The notes beneath the pieces were generated by a model. That model saw only the letters and a program-made list of their open reading frames with translations, had not been told where the DNA came from and ran no database searches. A stretch of 64,000 bases of DNA from Flavobacterium dauae (GTDB lineage: Bacteria; Bacteroidota; Bacteroidia; Flavobacteriales; Flavobacteriaceae): the NCBI RefSeq assembly GCF_004151275.2, contig NZ_CP130821.1, positions 1,550,001 to 1,614,000 of the forward strand, written 5' to 3'. The translations under genes were made by a program, and so were the position numbers. Shown here one piece after another: positions 41,038 to 49,605 of the stretch (the stretch's first letter is position 1; every line of letters begins with the position of its first letter).

Positions 41038-42288
41038 TTACAGGCTTGCCACAAAAGACTGTTCCATACCCTTAAATTTATGCGATACCTTCTGCATATC
41101 CTTACCAACTTTCTCGTTGAGAATTTTGGCGTAAATCTGTGTGGTGGCAATATTCTTATGCCCTAACATTTTGCTTAAACTTTCGAGCGGAACACCCTCA
41201 CTTAAAAATAAAGTGGCAAAGGTATGGCGTGCCAAATGAAAGGTTACTTTCTTTTCTTTTAGGCAGTCAATCAATTGGGATATACGCTTTAAACTATCAT
41301 TGCAAACTGTATTTGATGGTACAGGAAATACCTTTCCGTCCTTTGTAAATCCTGCATATTTCTCAATAATCATTTTCGCTATATCCAAGAGCATCACATT
41401 TGATGATGTAGCCGTTTTCTTCCTGCGTACAATAATCCACTGGTTGCCGTCAAAGAAATCCTGAAGATTGCTGTTTCTAAGCCCTTTCATATCGGAATAG
41501 GAAAGCCCTGTAAAGCAACTGAAAACAAACAGGTCTTTAACCAATTCGTCTTTCTTTTTCTCGCAGTTGAACGTTACGAGCTGTTCCAATTCGTTCCGCA
41601 ACAGATAGCCACGGTCTTTGTCCTTTTTGGTATTCTTGTACTCGCTGAACGGATTAAAGGCAAGATGCTTTCTGCTCATTGCCAATCGGCAGAGCGTGGT
41701 AAATCCAATCATATACAGCCAAATGGTGTTGTGTGTCAAACCTTGGTCGTCACGCAGGTAATAATCAAATTCCTGCACAAAATCAGAAGTAAGGTCGTTG
41801 AATGATAAGTCAGGGTAGCCGTATTTTGTCAGTGCAAAATTACGCAGGTGCTTTAAAAGTATTTTGTACTTACTGCGTGTGCCATTTACCCGAAGTCCGC
41901 TGTTTACCTTTTTTTCATAATCGGAAAGGAACTGTTCATAGAACTTGAAAAAAGTCAGTTCTCCGCTTTCCATACCGAGAAAGGCGTTTTTAAGTTTGGC
42001 ACTGTTTACAACCCCCTCGTTTTTTAAGATTTTGGAATAGCATTCCTCGATACCCAAACGGATTTTATCAAGTTTGCCGTTTACCTCTTGTGCTTCTCGG
42101 CTCTTGCCCAAAACCCTGCCGTACTTCAAATCCCAATTTGTTGCGGAAATATCCAGTTTAGTACTGAATGCAGACTGCTTGCCGTTTACAGTAATCCTGC
42201 ACATAACCGTAACCTTTCCGTTTTTCTTCGGAGCATTCTTTTTAAGGTAGAACAATACCTTAAATGTTGATTTTTTTGTCGTTTCCAT
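41038..42288 (-). CDS. int: Tyrosine site-specific integrase, IntDOT-like
   Basis: The 416-residue recombinase has an arm-binding N-terminus (VLFYLKKNAPKKNGKVTVMC), a SAM-like core-binding domain (about 110-215) and the catalytic domain. Catalytic residues are Lys in VRRKKT (about 289-291), His351 and Arg354 in HLARHTFA, His377 in MLGHKNI and nucleophile Tyr386 in TTQIYAKIL. The first Arg of the canonical set is Ser263 (FTGLSYSDM), the substitution known from CTnDOT IntDOT. I took the ATG at 42288 (METTKKSTFK); the longer frame upstream is probably part of att. It inserts and excises the island. Confidence 0.92.
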   Translation of the reverse strand: METTKKSTFKVLFYLKKNAPKKNGKVTVMCRITVNGKQSAFSTKLDISATNWDLKYGRVLGKSREAQEVNGKLDKIRLGIEECYSKILKNEGVVNSAKLKNAFLGMESGELTFFKFYEQFLSDYEKKVNSGLRVNGTRSKYKILLKHLRNFALTKYGYPDLSFNDLTSDFVQEFDYYLRDDQGLTHNTIWLYMIGFTTLCRLAMSRKHLAFNPFSEYKNTKKDKDRGYLLRNELEQLVTFNCEKKKDELVKDLFVFSCFTGLSYSDMKGLRNSNLQDFFDGNQWIIVRRKKTATSSNVMLLDIAKMIIEKYAGFTKDGKVFPVPSNTVCNDSLKRISQLIDCLKEKKVTFHLARHTFATLFLSEGVPLESLSKMLGHKNIATTQIYAKILNEKVGKDMQKVSHKFKGMEQSFVASL

Positions 42289-42399
42289 ACTCACAATTCT
42301 TAATGATAAAATTAAACTTATGTGAGCTACGGAACAATATGAAAAATTATGCAGAAAGCTGAAATACAGTATTTTATTAGGGTTATTTTCTGTTTTCAA

Positions 42400-42417
42400 A
42401 AGTAACGTTTTAGTAAC
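42400..42417. repeat. Candidate integrase arm-type site, right
   Basis: AAGTAACGTTTTAGTAAC contains two GTAAC words 11 bp apart and matches the left copy (25830-25847) at 16 of 18 positions. It lies 112 bp upstream of the integrase ATG, inside the 349-bp gap 42289-42637 that also holds the right att core and a terminator. Confidence 0.45.
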
Positions 42418-42566
42418 CTTACTTTTGCCAAACCTCGCTTTTTACTGCTTTTTACCTCATTACCAAAAAATCATAAAACGGCTGTAAAGTCTTTATTTAC
42501 AACCGCTTTGCCTGTTTCTAATCTTTGATGTATTTTTACTGAAAATTTATTTTAAAAAATTGATAT

Positions 42567-42576
42567 TCAAAGATAG
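42567..42576. repeat. Candidate right attachment site core
   Basis: TCAAAGATAG is an exact same-orientation copy of 25818-25827. It lies beyond the integrase start and before the terminator of the chromosomal TIGR02757 gene, where the island should end. Confidence 0.55.
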
Positions 42577-42598
42577 GTACTTCTTGTAAACTAACATA

Positions 42599-42629
42599 AA
42601 AAATCCGTTTGTTTTGAAAACGGATTTTT
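42599..42629 (-). terminator. Terminator of TIGR02757 gene
   Basis: The 12-bp stem AAAAATCCGTTT / AAACGGATTTTT has a 7-nt loop. It lies just past the minus-strand stop at 42638 and is followed by a T-run on that strand. Confidence 0.8.
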
Positions 42630-42637
42630 CATTATAA

Positions 42638-43402
42638 TTATTTAATTCCTTCAAAAACACCTAAGCCAAATAAGGCAAAATCATATTTTACGGGATCTGT
42701 AGGATCAAATTTTCGCAAAGCTGCATCTAATTCCTGTAAGGCTTTTTGGTCGTTTTGTTTGCGGTTTAAAATACCTAATGCCCGTGCTACATTTCCTGAA
42801 TGAACATCAAGCGGGCATGATAATTCACTTGCAGAAATAGATTTCCAAATACCAAAATCTACTCCTTTAGTATCTTTTCTTGAAAGCCAACGGAGGTACA
42901 TATTTAATCTCTTTGATGATGATCCTTTTAAAGGGTCAGATATGTGCTTGGTGGTTCGTATTGGGTGATCAATTTCAAAAAATACTTTTTTAAAATTTGA
43001 AATTCTGTCTTGTAAGTTTAAATGAGCATTATTTGAAAACACTTTTTCCAACCCGCCGTGATTCACATAAATATTTTTCAACGATTTTATAAAATACCGA
43101 AAATCTTCAGAATTAAACGTTCTGTGAACAATATTGTCAATTGAATCAATGTGTTCATTTTTGGCATTCATTACAAAATCGTATGGGTTGTTTCCCATAG
43201 CATTCATCATTTTGGCAGCACTGTTAATAATCATTTTACGATTTCCCCAAGCAATGGTTGATGCCAAAAAACCACTTATTTCAATGTCTTCTTTGATCTT
43301 ATAGCTATGCGGAATTTGTATTGGATCCGATTCTATAAAATTTGGATTATTGTATTGATCAGACTTAAAATCCAGATATTCTTTTAATTCTTGAAATTCC
43401 AT
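42638..43402 (-). CDS. TIGR02757 family protein
   Basis: The 254-residue soluble protein matches TIGR02757 (DUF2400): SDPIQIPHSYKIKEDIEISG near the start, FLASTIAWGNRKMIINSAAK, RFFNSEDF-like RTFNSEDFRYFIKSLKNIY, GSSSKRLNMYLRWLSRKD and SCPLDVHSGNVARALGI. The helical arrangement with a conserved DVHSGNVAR resembles HhH-type DNA glycosylase folds, but the activity of the family is unknown to me. It is the first chromosomal gene right of the island, 25 bp downstream of the hydroxylase gene. Confidence 0.85.
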   Translation of the reverse strand: MEFQELKEYLDFKSDQYNNPNFIESDPIQIPHSYKIKEDIEISGFLASTIAWGNRKMIINSAAKMMNAMGNNPYDFVMNAKNEHIDSIDNIVHRTFNSEDFRYFIKSLKNIYVNHGGLEKVFSNNAHLNLQDRISNFKKVFFEIDHPIRTTKHISDPLKGSSSKRLNMYLRWLSRKDTKGVDFGIWKSISASELSCPLDVHSGNVARALGILNRKQNDQKALQELDAALRKFDPTDPVKYDFALFGLGVFEGIK

Positions 43403-43428
43403 TTTACATTTATTGATTTTAGAAACAG

Positions 43429-44337
43429 TTAAGATTGAGGTGTTTTTTCACTTTTTCTCATCTTCTCAATTTTTCCGGGACTTCCAAAAATAAAGAATAC
43501 TTTTTCTTTAAATGATTTTGCTTTTCTTAAATCAGTAGCCATACTTTCATATTCGTGAAAGTTTAAATATAAAGGATTTAGTTTTTGATCCATTTTAGTA
43601 GTGATGCCGTAATTTGGAGTTTCTTCTTCAGGATGGTATGTATTCATTAACTTATCCCAAAAAATAAAAACGGCACCAAAGTTTTTATCTATATATTTTT
43701 CGTCTGAACCATGATGCACTCTATGATTTGATGGTGTTACAAAGATATTTTCTACAACTTTAGGAAGTTTTCCAATATATTCGGTGTGTTGCCAAAACTG
43801 AAACAAAACAGAAATTTGATTTGTTATAAAAAATATAACGGGATGAAAACCTAAAAACGCCAACGGTAAAAAGAACAATAATTTAAAGTGCTGCACCCAA
43901 CTTAATCTAAAAGAAACGGTTAGGTTGTAATTATCGGCACTATGATGTACCACGTGGGTAGCCCAGAAAAAACGGTTAAAATGTGAAACGTAATGAGCCC
44001 AATAGCTACAAAAATCATAAATTAATAAACAAGGAAACAACGTCCACCAGTTTAATTCCATCCGCCACGGAACTAAATTATATATATAAACAGCCCCATA
44101 AATAAAGCCTACTTTAAACAACAAGTTAATAGCAACGTTGCCTAATCCAACAAACAAAGAACCTAAGCTTTCTTTTGTGTCGTAATTACGTTTATTAGAA
44201 TACCACGAATACCAGATTTCTAAAATCGTAAAAAAAGCCATTAACGGAATGGCATAAATAATTAAATCGCCCGATTGTTGTTCTAAATCTTTAATAGTAC
44301 TATAAGAAATGGGAGTTGCCCCAAAAAAATCATCCAT
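43429..44337 (-). CDS. Fatty acid hydroxylase/sterol desaturase family membrane enzyme
   Basis: The 302-residue protein has several membrane segments and the diiron His clusters of the FA_hydroxylase family: HYVSHFNRFFWATHVVHHSA (HxxxxH-like plus HVVHH) and SNHRVHHGSDEKYIDKNFG. The enzyme probably hydroxylates or desaturates a lipid. The layout resembles alkylglycerol monooxygenase-like bacterial members, although it is shorter than the 400-plus residue versions. It is followed by the TIGR02757 gene in the same orientation with 26 bp between. Substrate is unknown. Confidence 0.87.
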   Translation of the reverse strand: MDDFFGATPISYSTIKDLEQQSGDLIIYAIPLMAFFTILEIWYSWYSNKRNYDTKESLGSLFVGLGNVAINLLFKVGFIYGAVYIYNLVPWRMELNWWTLFPCLLIYDFCSYWAHYVSHFNRFFWATHVVHHSADNYNLTVSFRLSWVQHFKLLFFLPLAFLGFHPVIFFITNQISVLFQFWQHTEYIGKLPKVVENIFVTPSNHRVHHGSDEKYIDKNFGAVFIFWDKLMNTYHPEEETPNYGITTKMDQKLNPLYLNFHEYESMATDLRKAKSFKEKVFFIFGSPGKIEKMRKSEKTPQS

Positions 44338-44506
44338 ATTTTAAAACTTTTTTATCTGTTATACGGAACAGAATGATATAAAAAATGGAAGATAACTATT
44401 ATAAAACAGTCAGCCTAATTTGTGTTTTTTTTTAACAAGGATATAAGAAATAAGCCTGAAATAAGTTAATATACAAATTATTTATAGTAAAATAGTATTT
44501 TTATAA

Positions 44507-44538
44507 AAAAAGAGAATGCCTAAAAACAATCTCTTTTT
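44507..44538 (-). terminator. Terminator of fsa/tal gene
   Basis: The 9-bp stem AAAAAGAGA / TCTCTTTTT has a 14-nt loop and lies just past the stop at 44548 on the minus strand. Confidence 0.55.
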
Positions 44539-44547
44539 AAATATTAA

Positions 44548-45204
44548 TTACTTATTCCCTTTAGCGTAATCTGCTAAAAATTGTTCTAAACCTAAATCGG
44601 TTAACGGATGTTTCAATAATCCTAAAATTGAACTTAACGGACCTGTCATCACATCGGCACCAATTTTAGCACAATTAACAATGTGCATGGTATGACGGAC
44701 TGATGCTGCTAAAATCTGCGTTTCAAAAGCATAGTTGTCATAAATCATTCTAATTTCATCAATAAGGTTTAAACCGTCGGTAGAAATATCGTCTAATCTG
44801 CCAATAAAAGGCGATACATAAGTAGCACCTGCTTTTGCTGCCAATAATGCCTGACCTGCCGAAAACACTAAGGTTACGTTGGTTTTAATACCTTTATCAG
44901 AAAAATATTTGCAGGCTTTAATTCCGTCTTGTGTCATTGGAATTTTCACTACAATCTGCTCGTTTAATTCCGCAAGCTCCTCACCTTCTTTAATCATTCC
45001 TTCATAATCGGTCGCAATAACTTCGGCACTTACATCACCATCAACAATAGCACAAATATCAACATAATGCTTTAAAATATTGTTTTTGCCTGTTATACCT
45101 TCTTTCGCCATTAACGACGGATTTGTTGTAACGCCGTCTAAAACTCCTAAAGCCTGTGCTTCTTTAATTTGTTCAAGGTTTGCTGTATCTATAAAAAATT
45201 TCAT
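44548..45204 (-). CDS. fsa: Transaldolase / fructose-6-phosphate aldolase (TalC/FSA subfamily)
   Basis: The 218-residue TIM-barrel enzyme is of the short transaldolase type: [34 protein letters not shown], Schiff-base Lys87 in [34 protein letters not shown] and [11 protein letters not shown]. The length matches FSA and bacterial TalC-type transaldolases rather than the 310-residue TalB. In a flavobacterium without an obvious TalB, it probably acts as the transaldolase of the pentose phosphate pathway. The two activities cannot be told apart here. Confidence 0.92.
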   Translation of the reverse strand: MKFFIDTANLEQIKEAQALGVLDGVTTNPSLMAKEGITGKNNILKHYVDICAIVDGDVSAEVIATDYEGMIKEGEELAELNEQIVVKIPMTQDGIKACKYFSDKGIKTNVTLVFSAGQALLAAKAGATYVSPFIGRLDDISTDGLNLIDEIRMIYDNYAFETQILAASVRHTMHIVNCAKIGADVMTGPLSSILGLLKHPLTDLGLEQFLADYAKGNK

Positions 45205-45250
45205 TGTATTGTTGTTTTATTTATTTGTAAAAATATTAATTGATTTTTAA

Positions 45251-45331
45251 CCACAGATTATTCCAATTTTACTGATTTCTTTTAAAATGATTTTAACACT
45301 TAAAAGTTACTAAAAATCTGTGAATCTGTGG
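45251..45331. repeat. Intergenic inverted repeat, CCACAGATT / AATCTGTGG
   Basis: A 9-bp inverted repeat encloses 63 bp, with a second AATCTGTG nested at the right. Stretches framed by CCACAGATT and AATCTGTGG are widespread intergenic repeats in flavobacteria. It lies between the aldolase gene and the SDR gene. Confidence 0.5.
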
Positions 45332-45339
45332 CAAATAAT

Positions 45340-46146
45340 TTACTTAATTTTATAATGATTCATCAGCATTTTTTCGTAAACGGTATCTGGTAAAATCTTT
45401 TTTAGAAAGATGGAAAATTTTTGCATAAAAGCACCTACTTTATAATGAACTTTTGGATTTTTTGACTGAATAATTTTATCAATTGCTTTTGCCATTTCTA
45501 TAGGATCGCCTCCATCATTCACATGTTCGTTAATTGTTGCAAGCTGCTGACTGTAAATTTCCTTGTATGCCGATTGATCTAAAACCGGTGCATGAAAACG
45601 TCGAGCAGCAATATCGGTTGCAAAATCGCCAGGAGCCACATTGGTAACTCGGATATTAAACGGTTTAACTTCCATTCGTACCGATTCGGTAATTAGTTCC
45701 AAAGCTCCTTTCGATGCCGAATAAATTCCGCGGTAAGGCAAACCCATATAACCTGCAATCGATGTTACATTAATGATCAGGCCAAATTTTTGCTGACGCA
45801 TTTGTGGTAAAACGGCTTTCATAACTTCAATAGGACCAAAAACATTTGTATGAAAATTATTCTGAATCTCCTCTAACGGAATTTCTTCAATTGGTCCGGT
45901 AATACCTACTCCGGCATTGTTAATCAACACGTCAATTCTGCCTTCTTTTTCAATAATTTTCTGAACGGCCTGTTGTATTGTTTCAGAATTTCTAACATCA
46001 ATTGCAAAGAGCGGAAATTTACTATCTGTAACATTTTCAGGATTTCTGCTGCTGCCGTAAACCGTGTAGCCTTTCGTCAATAAAAAGTTCCCCACGGTTT
46101 TGCCAATGCCCGACGATCCGCCGGTTATCAATACAATTTTGCTCAT
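45340..46146 (-). CDS. SDR family NAD(P)-dependent oxidoreductase
   Basis: The 268-residue classical short-chain dehydrogenase has the nucleotide-binding GGSSGIGK (about 8-15), LINNAGVG (about 78-85), catalytic Ser in INVTSIAGYMG (about 130), and YSASK (Tyr, Lys near 148-152). The C-terminal part has FNIRVTNVAPGDFATD. The RNPENV segment after the second beta strand suggests NADP preference. I took the ATG at 46146: a TAnnTTTG box at 46162-46169 would start the transcript after the upstream in-frame ATG. Substrate is unknown. Confidence 0.9.
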   Translation of the reverse strand: MSKIVLITGGSSGIGKTVGNFLLTKGYTVYGSSRNPENVTDSKFPLFAIDVRNSETIQQAVQKIIEKEGRIDVLINNAGVGITGPIEEIPLEEIQNNFHTNVFGPIEVMKAVLPQMRQQKFGLIINVTSIAGYMGLPYRGIYSASKGALELITESVRMEVKPFNIRVTNVAPGDFATDIAARRFHAPVLDQSAYKEIYSQQLATINEHVNDGGDPIEMAKAIDKIIQSKNPKVHYKVGAFMQKFSIFLKKILPDTVYEKMLMNHYKIK

Positions 46147-46161
46147 TTTGATTATTTTCAA

Positions 46162-46169
46162 CAAATATA
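46162..46169 (-). promoter_or_regulatory. Candidate SDR gene -7 box
   Basis: The minus strand reads TATATTTG (TAnnTTTG), 15 bp before the SDR ATG at 46146. It decides the start choice. Confidence 0.5.
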
Positions 46170-46224
46170 CAATAGCTATTTGTAAAATTAGTATTTTAGT
46201 TGATGTAAACTTAAATACTAAAAA

Positions 46225-47232
46225 ATGAAGTTTAAAAACACCGTTTTCTTTTTTATGGCATTTGCCGCGTTACATTCGGAAACAATTCAGGCCCAAAAGG
46301 ACCAAGTAAAAGATATGATGGAACATTTGTCTAAAGACGAATTGATTAAACATTTAACAATTATTGCTGGCGATGAAATGGAAGGACGAAAAACAGGCGA
46401 AGCCGGACAAAAAATGGCGGCTAATTACCTGAGAAATATCTATAAAAATTTAGGAATTGAAGCCTTGCCGGGAACAGATGATTATTTTCAAACAGTGCCG
46501 TCTGATGCGATGAAACGGATGTTTAGTCCGAAATTAAACGACAGCGAAAATGTTATTGCCTATATAAAAGGAAACGAAAAACCCGACGAATACTTGATCA
46601 TTTCTGCACATTACGATCACGTAGGCATAGCAAACGGAGAAATTTACAATGGTGCCGACGATAACGGAACGGGAACTACCGCGTTGTTAGAAATGGCGCG
46701 TATGTTTAAAATTGCCGAGAAAAACGGAAACGGACCAAAACGTTCTATAGTATTTCTGCATTGTACGGGCGAAGAATACGGTTTGCACGGTTCGCGTTTT
46801 TTTGTAAATTCTAAAATTATTCCGTTAGAAAATATTGTTGCCGATTTAAACGTAGATATGATTGGTCGCAGGGATTTTGTGTATGAAAAATCGAAAAAAG
46901 AGTATATTTATTTGGTAGGAAGCGATAAATTAAGCACCGAATTGCACGATCTGTCTGAAGCAATGAACAAAAAATACACCAATTTGCATTTAGATTATAC
47001 CTATAACGATGACAAACATCCAGAGATGATTTATTACCGATCAGATCATTACAACTTTGCAAAATACAACATTCCGGTTATTTTTTATTACAGCGGCGAA
47101 CATGCCGATTATCATAAGCCGACAGATACCATAGAAAAAATTGATTTTGACCAAATGCTAAAACGTACACAATTAATTTTTGTAACTGCTTGGAAAATAG
47201 CTAATAGAGTAGATCGTATTAAACTTAAATAA
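46225..47232 (+). CDS. M28 family zinc metallopeptidase, exported
   Basis: The 335-residue protein has a signal peptide (about 1-23, ending TIQAQ) and an M28 catalytic domain. Zinc ligands are His in ISAHYDHVG, bridging Asp in GADDNGTGTTALLEMA, catalytic Glu and ligand Glu in HCTGEEYGLHGS, Asp in LNVDMIGR and the last His in HADYHKPTDT. The family comprises periplasmic or secreted aminopeptidases; all key residues are present. It is followed two bases later by a small secreted protein gene, so both probably share a transcript. Confidence 0.92.
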   Translation: MKFKNTVFFFMAFAALHSETIQAQKDQVKDMMEHLSKDELIKHLTIIAGDEMEGRKTGEAGQKMAANYLRNIYKNLGIEALPGTDDYFQTVPSDAMKRMFSPKLNDSENVIAYIKGNEKPDEYLIISAHYDHVGIANGEIYNGADDNGTGTTALLEMARMFKIAEKNGNGPKRSIVFLHCTGEEYGLHGSRFFVNSKIIPLENIVADLNVDMIGRRDFVYEKSKKEYIYLVGSDKLSTELHDLSEAMNKKYTNLHLDYTYNDDKHPEMIYYRSDHYNFAKYNIPVIFYYSGEHADYHKPTDTIEKIDFDQMLKRTQLIFVTAWKIANRVDRIKLK

Positions 47233-47234
47233 TA

Positions 47235-47696
47235 ATGAAAAAAATCATTCTAACAATAGTCTGTCTATTTTTTATAACATCGGTTTTTGCACAGAATAAC
47301 GATGACGATATTAAAACAATACAGAGTTACATTCAGTCAACATCGCAAAACGAATGGTTCGACCCTATCAACAAACCCGGCACAACAGCTAATGGTCAGT
47401 CTTATGATCTTTCGTATTATGCATTGTCAGACAATACTGTTTTTTCAATCATTTACACCGTGTTCGATAAATATACACTTCAAAAAGTATTTTATTACAA
47501 GAATAACGAACTGATTGCGTGTATTATTGAGGAAACCGATGCAAATAATGCTAATAAATTATTGCGTTATGCCGATTATTTCTATAAAAATGGAGTTTTA
47601 ATAAATGCTAATGGTGAGAATAAAGAATTTCCGGCAACAGAAGCTTATCTGGAAGGAATACAAAAATTAAAAGAATTTAACACTTTAAGTAATTAA
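47235..47696 (+). CDS. Hypothetical exported protein
   Basis: The 153-residue protein starts with a clear signal peptide (MKKIILTIVCLFFITSVFAQ, cleaved near residue 20). The mature part is mixed alpha/beta with SYDLSYYALSDNTVFSIIYT and LQKVFYYKNNELIACIIEET, and there is no lipobox or membrane anchor. It follows the M28 peptidase gene by two bases. I do not recognise a family; translational linkage suggests a role near the peptidase in the periplasm. Confidence 0.65.
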   Translation: MKKIILTIVCLFFITSVFAQNNDDDIKTIQSYIQSTSQNEWFDPINKPGTTANGQSYDLSYYALSDNTVFSIIYTVFDKYTLQKVFYYKNNELIACIIEETDANNANKLLRYADYFYKNGVLINANGENKEFPATEAYLEGIQKLKEFNTLSN

Positions 47697-47817
47697 AAGT
47701 TCGTTATAAGCACATCAAGCACCCAACACCCTAACTTCTAACAATATTAAAAAATAGTTGCAAATTCTATAAAAAAATAATATTTTGCAGAAGCAATCAT
47801 TAAAACATTCAAAAAAT

Positions 47818-49590
47818 ATGTCACAAATAGGTAGATTATTCGATATTCCTTATTATCAGTTGCAAAATTATCCGTTGCAAAAGGCATTCACAACAAAATA
47901 CAACGGCGTTTGGAAATCAACAAGCATACAAGAATATATAGAACAAGCAAATTATGTTTCAAAAGCATTGCTTGCAATGGGTGTTAAAAAAGGCGATAAA
48001 ATAGCCCTGATAACCTCTACAAACAGAACCGAATGGAATATTATGGATATTGGTATTTTGCAAACCGGTGCCGTTACCGTACCCATATATCCAACCATTT
48101 CAGAACACGATTACGAATACATTATAAAACATTCAGAAAGTGTGTATGTTATTGTTTCTGATAAGGTTATCTTAGAAAAATTAGACAAAGTAAAATTCAA
48201 TATACCTAAATTACGTGGAATTTTCTCTTTTGATGAAATTCCGGGTTGTGCACACTGGTCGCAAATCATTACCGCCGGTAAAGAAGCACAAAATACAAAC
48301 GATTTAGAAATTGCAAAAGCCAATGTAACTCCAAACGATTTAGCGTCGATCATTTATACATCGGGAACAACAGGCACACCAAAAGGCGTTTTGTTAACGC
48401 ATAACAACATTATCAGCAATGTTTTAGGATCCGAAGAACGTGTTCCGTTTGATAAAGGAAGTTACACTGCGTTGAGTTTTCTGCCTTGCTGTCATATTTT
48501 TGAACGAATGATTTTGTATCTGTTCCAATATATGGGTGTATCGATTTATTTCGCCGAATCGATCGAGAAGATTTCCGACAACCTACAAGAAGTTAAACCA
48601 CAGGTAATGACGGTTGTTCCAAGGGTTTTAGAAAAAGTATTCGATAAAATTTATGCCAAAGGATCAGAACTTTCGGGCATTAAAAAAGCATTGTTCTTTT
48701 GGGCTTTGCGTTTGGCAGAAGATTTTAAACCGTACGGTGCAAACGGTGGTTTCTATGAATTTAAACTAAAAATTGCCCGCAAGCTGATTTTTTCTAAATG
48801 GCACGCAGCCTTAGGTGGAAATTTAGAATTGCTGGTATCTGGTTCTGCCCCATTATCGCCTCGTTTGGCTCGAATTTTTGGTGGAGCTGATATTCCGGTT
48901 ATGGAAGGTTACGGTTTAACAGAAACATCGCCGGTAATTGCAGTTAACGACCAACGAAACAACGGTTGGAAAATTGGATCGGTAGGTAGAATTTTAAGCA
49001 ACGTTACTGTGAAAATTGCTGAAGACGGCGAAATTCTTTGCCAGGGACCATCAATTGCAGAAGGATATTATAAAGACGAAGAGAAAACCAAAGAAGCTTT
49101 TGCCGATGGTTGGTTTCACACGGGAGATATCGGTGTAGTTGATGCTGACGGATTTTTATTTATTACCGATCGTAAAAAGGAAATGTTTAAAACAAGCGGC
49201 GGTAAATACGTTGCACCGCAAATGATCGAAAATGCCATGAAGCAATCTCGTTTTATTGAGCAGATTATGGTGGTGGGCGAAGGACAAAAAATGCCGGCAG
49301 CGTTGATTCAGCCAAATTTTGATTTTATTAAAGAATGGGCAAACCGCAACAAAGTCAACGTTGGTTTTTCGTTAGACGAAGTGGTAAATAACGAATTGGT
49401 AATAGAACGCATTCAAAAAGAAATAGACTTAATTAACCCGCAATTTGGTAAATGGGAACAAATTAAAAAGTTTGCACTTACACCAAGTATCTGGGCAATT
49501 GATTCAGGTGAACTAACCCCTACCCTTAAATTAAAACGAAAAGTTATTTTAGAGAAGTATAAGAGTCTGTATGAGAAAATGTATTCGTAA
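47818..49590 (+). CDS. Long-chain acyl-CoA synthetase (AMP-forming)
   Basis: The 590-residue ANL-family ligase has the P-loop SIIYTSGTTGTPKGVLLTHN, the A5-like motif GYGLTETSPV, the A7 region WFHTGDIGVVDADGFLFITD and hinge DRKKEMFKTSGGKYVAP. The C-terminal Lys region is near TPTLKLKRKVI. The length and TETSPV sequence suit FadD15-like long-chain fatty acyl-CoA ligases. I took the ATG at 47818 (MSQIGRLFDI) over an in-frame TTG at 47785. It stands ahead of the beta-oxidation operon and would feed it with acyl-CoA. Confidence 0.9.
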   Translation: MSQIGRLFDIPYYQLQNYPLQKAFTTKYNGVWKSTSIQEYIEQANYVSKALLAMGVKKGDKIALITSTNRTEWNIMDIGILQTGAVTVPIYPTISEHDYEYIIKHSESVYVIVSDKVILEKLDKVKFNIPKLRGIFSFDEIPGCAHWSQIITAGKEAQNTNDLEIAKANVTPNDLASIIYTSGTTGTPKGVLLTHNNIISNVLGSEERVPFDKGSYTALSFLPCCHIFERMILYLFQYMGVSIYFAESIEKISDNLQEVKPQVMTVVPRVLEKVFDKIYAKGSELSGIKKALFFWALRLAEDFKPYGANGGFYEFKLKIARKLIFSKWHAALGGNLELLVSGSAPLSPRLARIFGGADIPVMEGYGLTETSPVIAVNDQRNNGWKIGSVGRILSNVTVKIAEDGEILCQGPSIAEGYYKDEEKTKEAFADGWFHTGDIGVVDADGFLFITDRKKEMFKTSGGKYVAPQMIENAMKQSRFIEQIMVVGEGQKMPAALIQPNFDFIKEWANRNKVNVGFSLDEVVNNELVIERIQKEIDLINPQFGKWEQIKKFALTPSIWAIDSGELTPTLKLKRKVILEKYKSLYEKMYS

Positions 49591-49605
49591 AAAATTATTT
49601 GTCAA

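Larger units (their letters stand above)
25818..42576. mobile_element. CTnDOT-like integrative mobilizable element with heavy-metal resistance cargo
   Basis: The region between two copies of TCAAAGATAG holds an IntDOT-like integrase at one end, excisionase-like HTH genes, MobA/MobB, an oriT-like region, DUF3408, RteC and a block of metal-efflux genes. Base composition is visibly richer in G+C than both flanks, and the neighbouring genes on each side are ordinary chromosomal genes. From mobA to rteC (38325 down to 26025) all genes read on the minus strand with short gaps. No tra genes, TraG/VirD4 coupling protein, RteA or RteB was found, so transfer would depend on a helper element. Boundaries are inferred from the repeats. 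Confidence 0.8.

Noticed and set aside
42289..42399. Longer integrase start at 42399
   Set aside because: The 37 extra residues do not resemble integrase N-termini, and the ATG at 42288 gives the usual IntDOT-like length.
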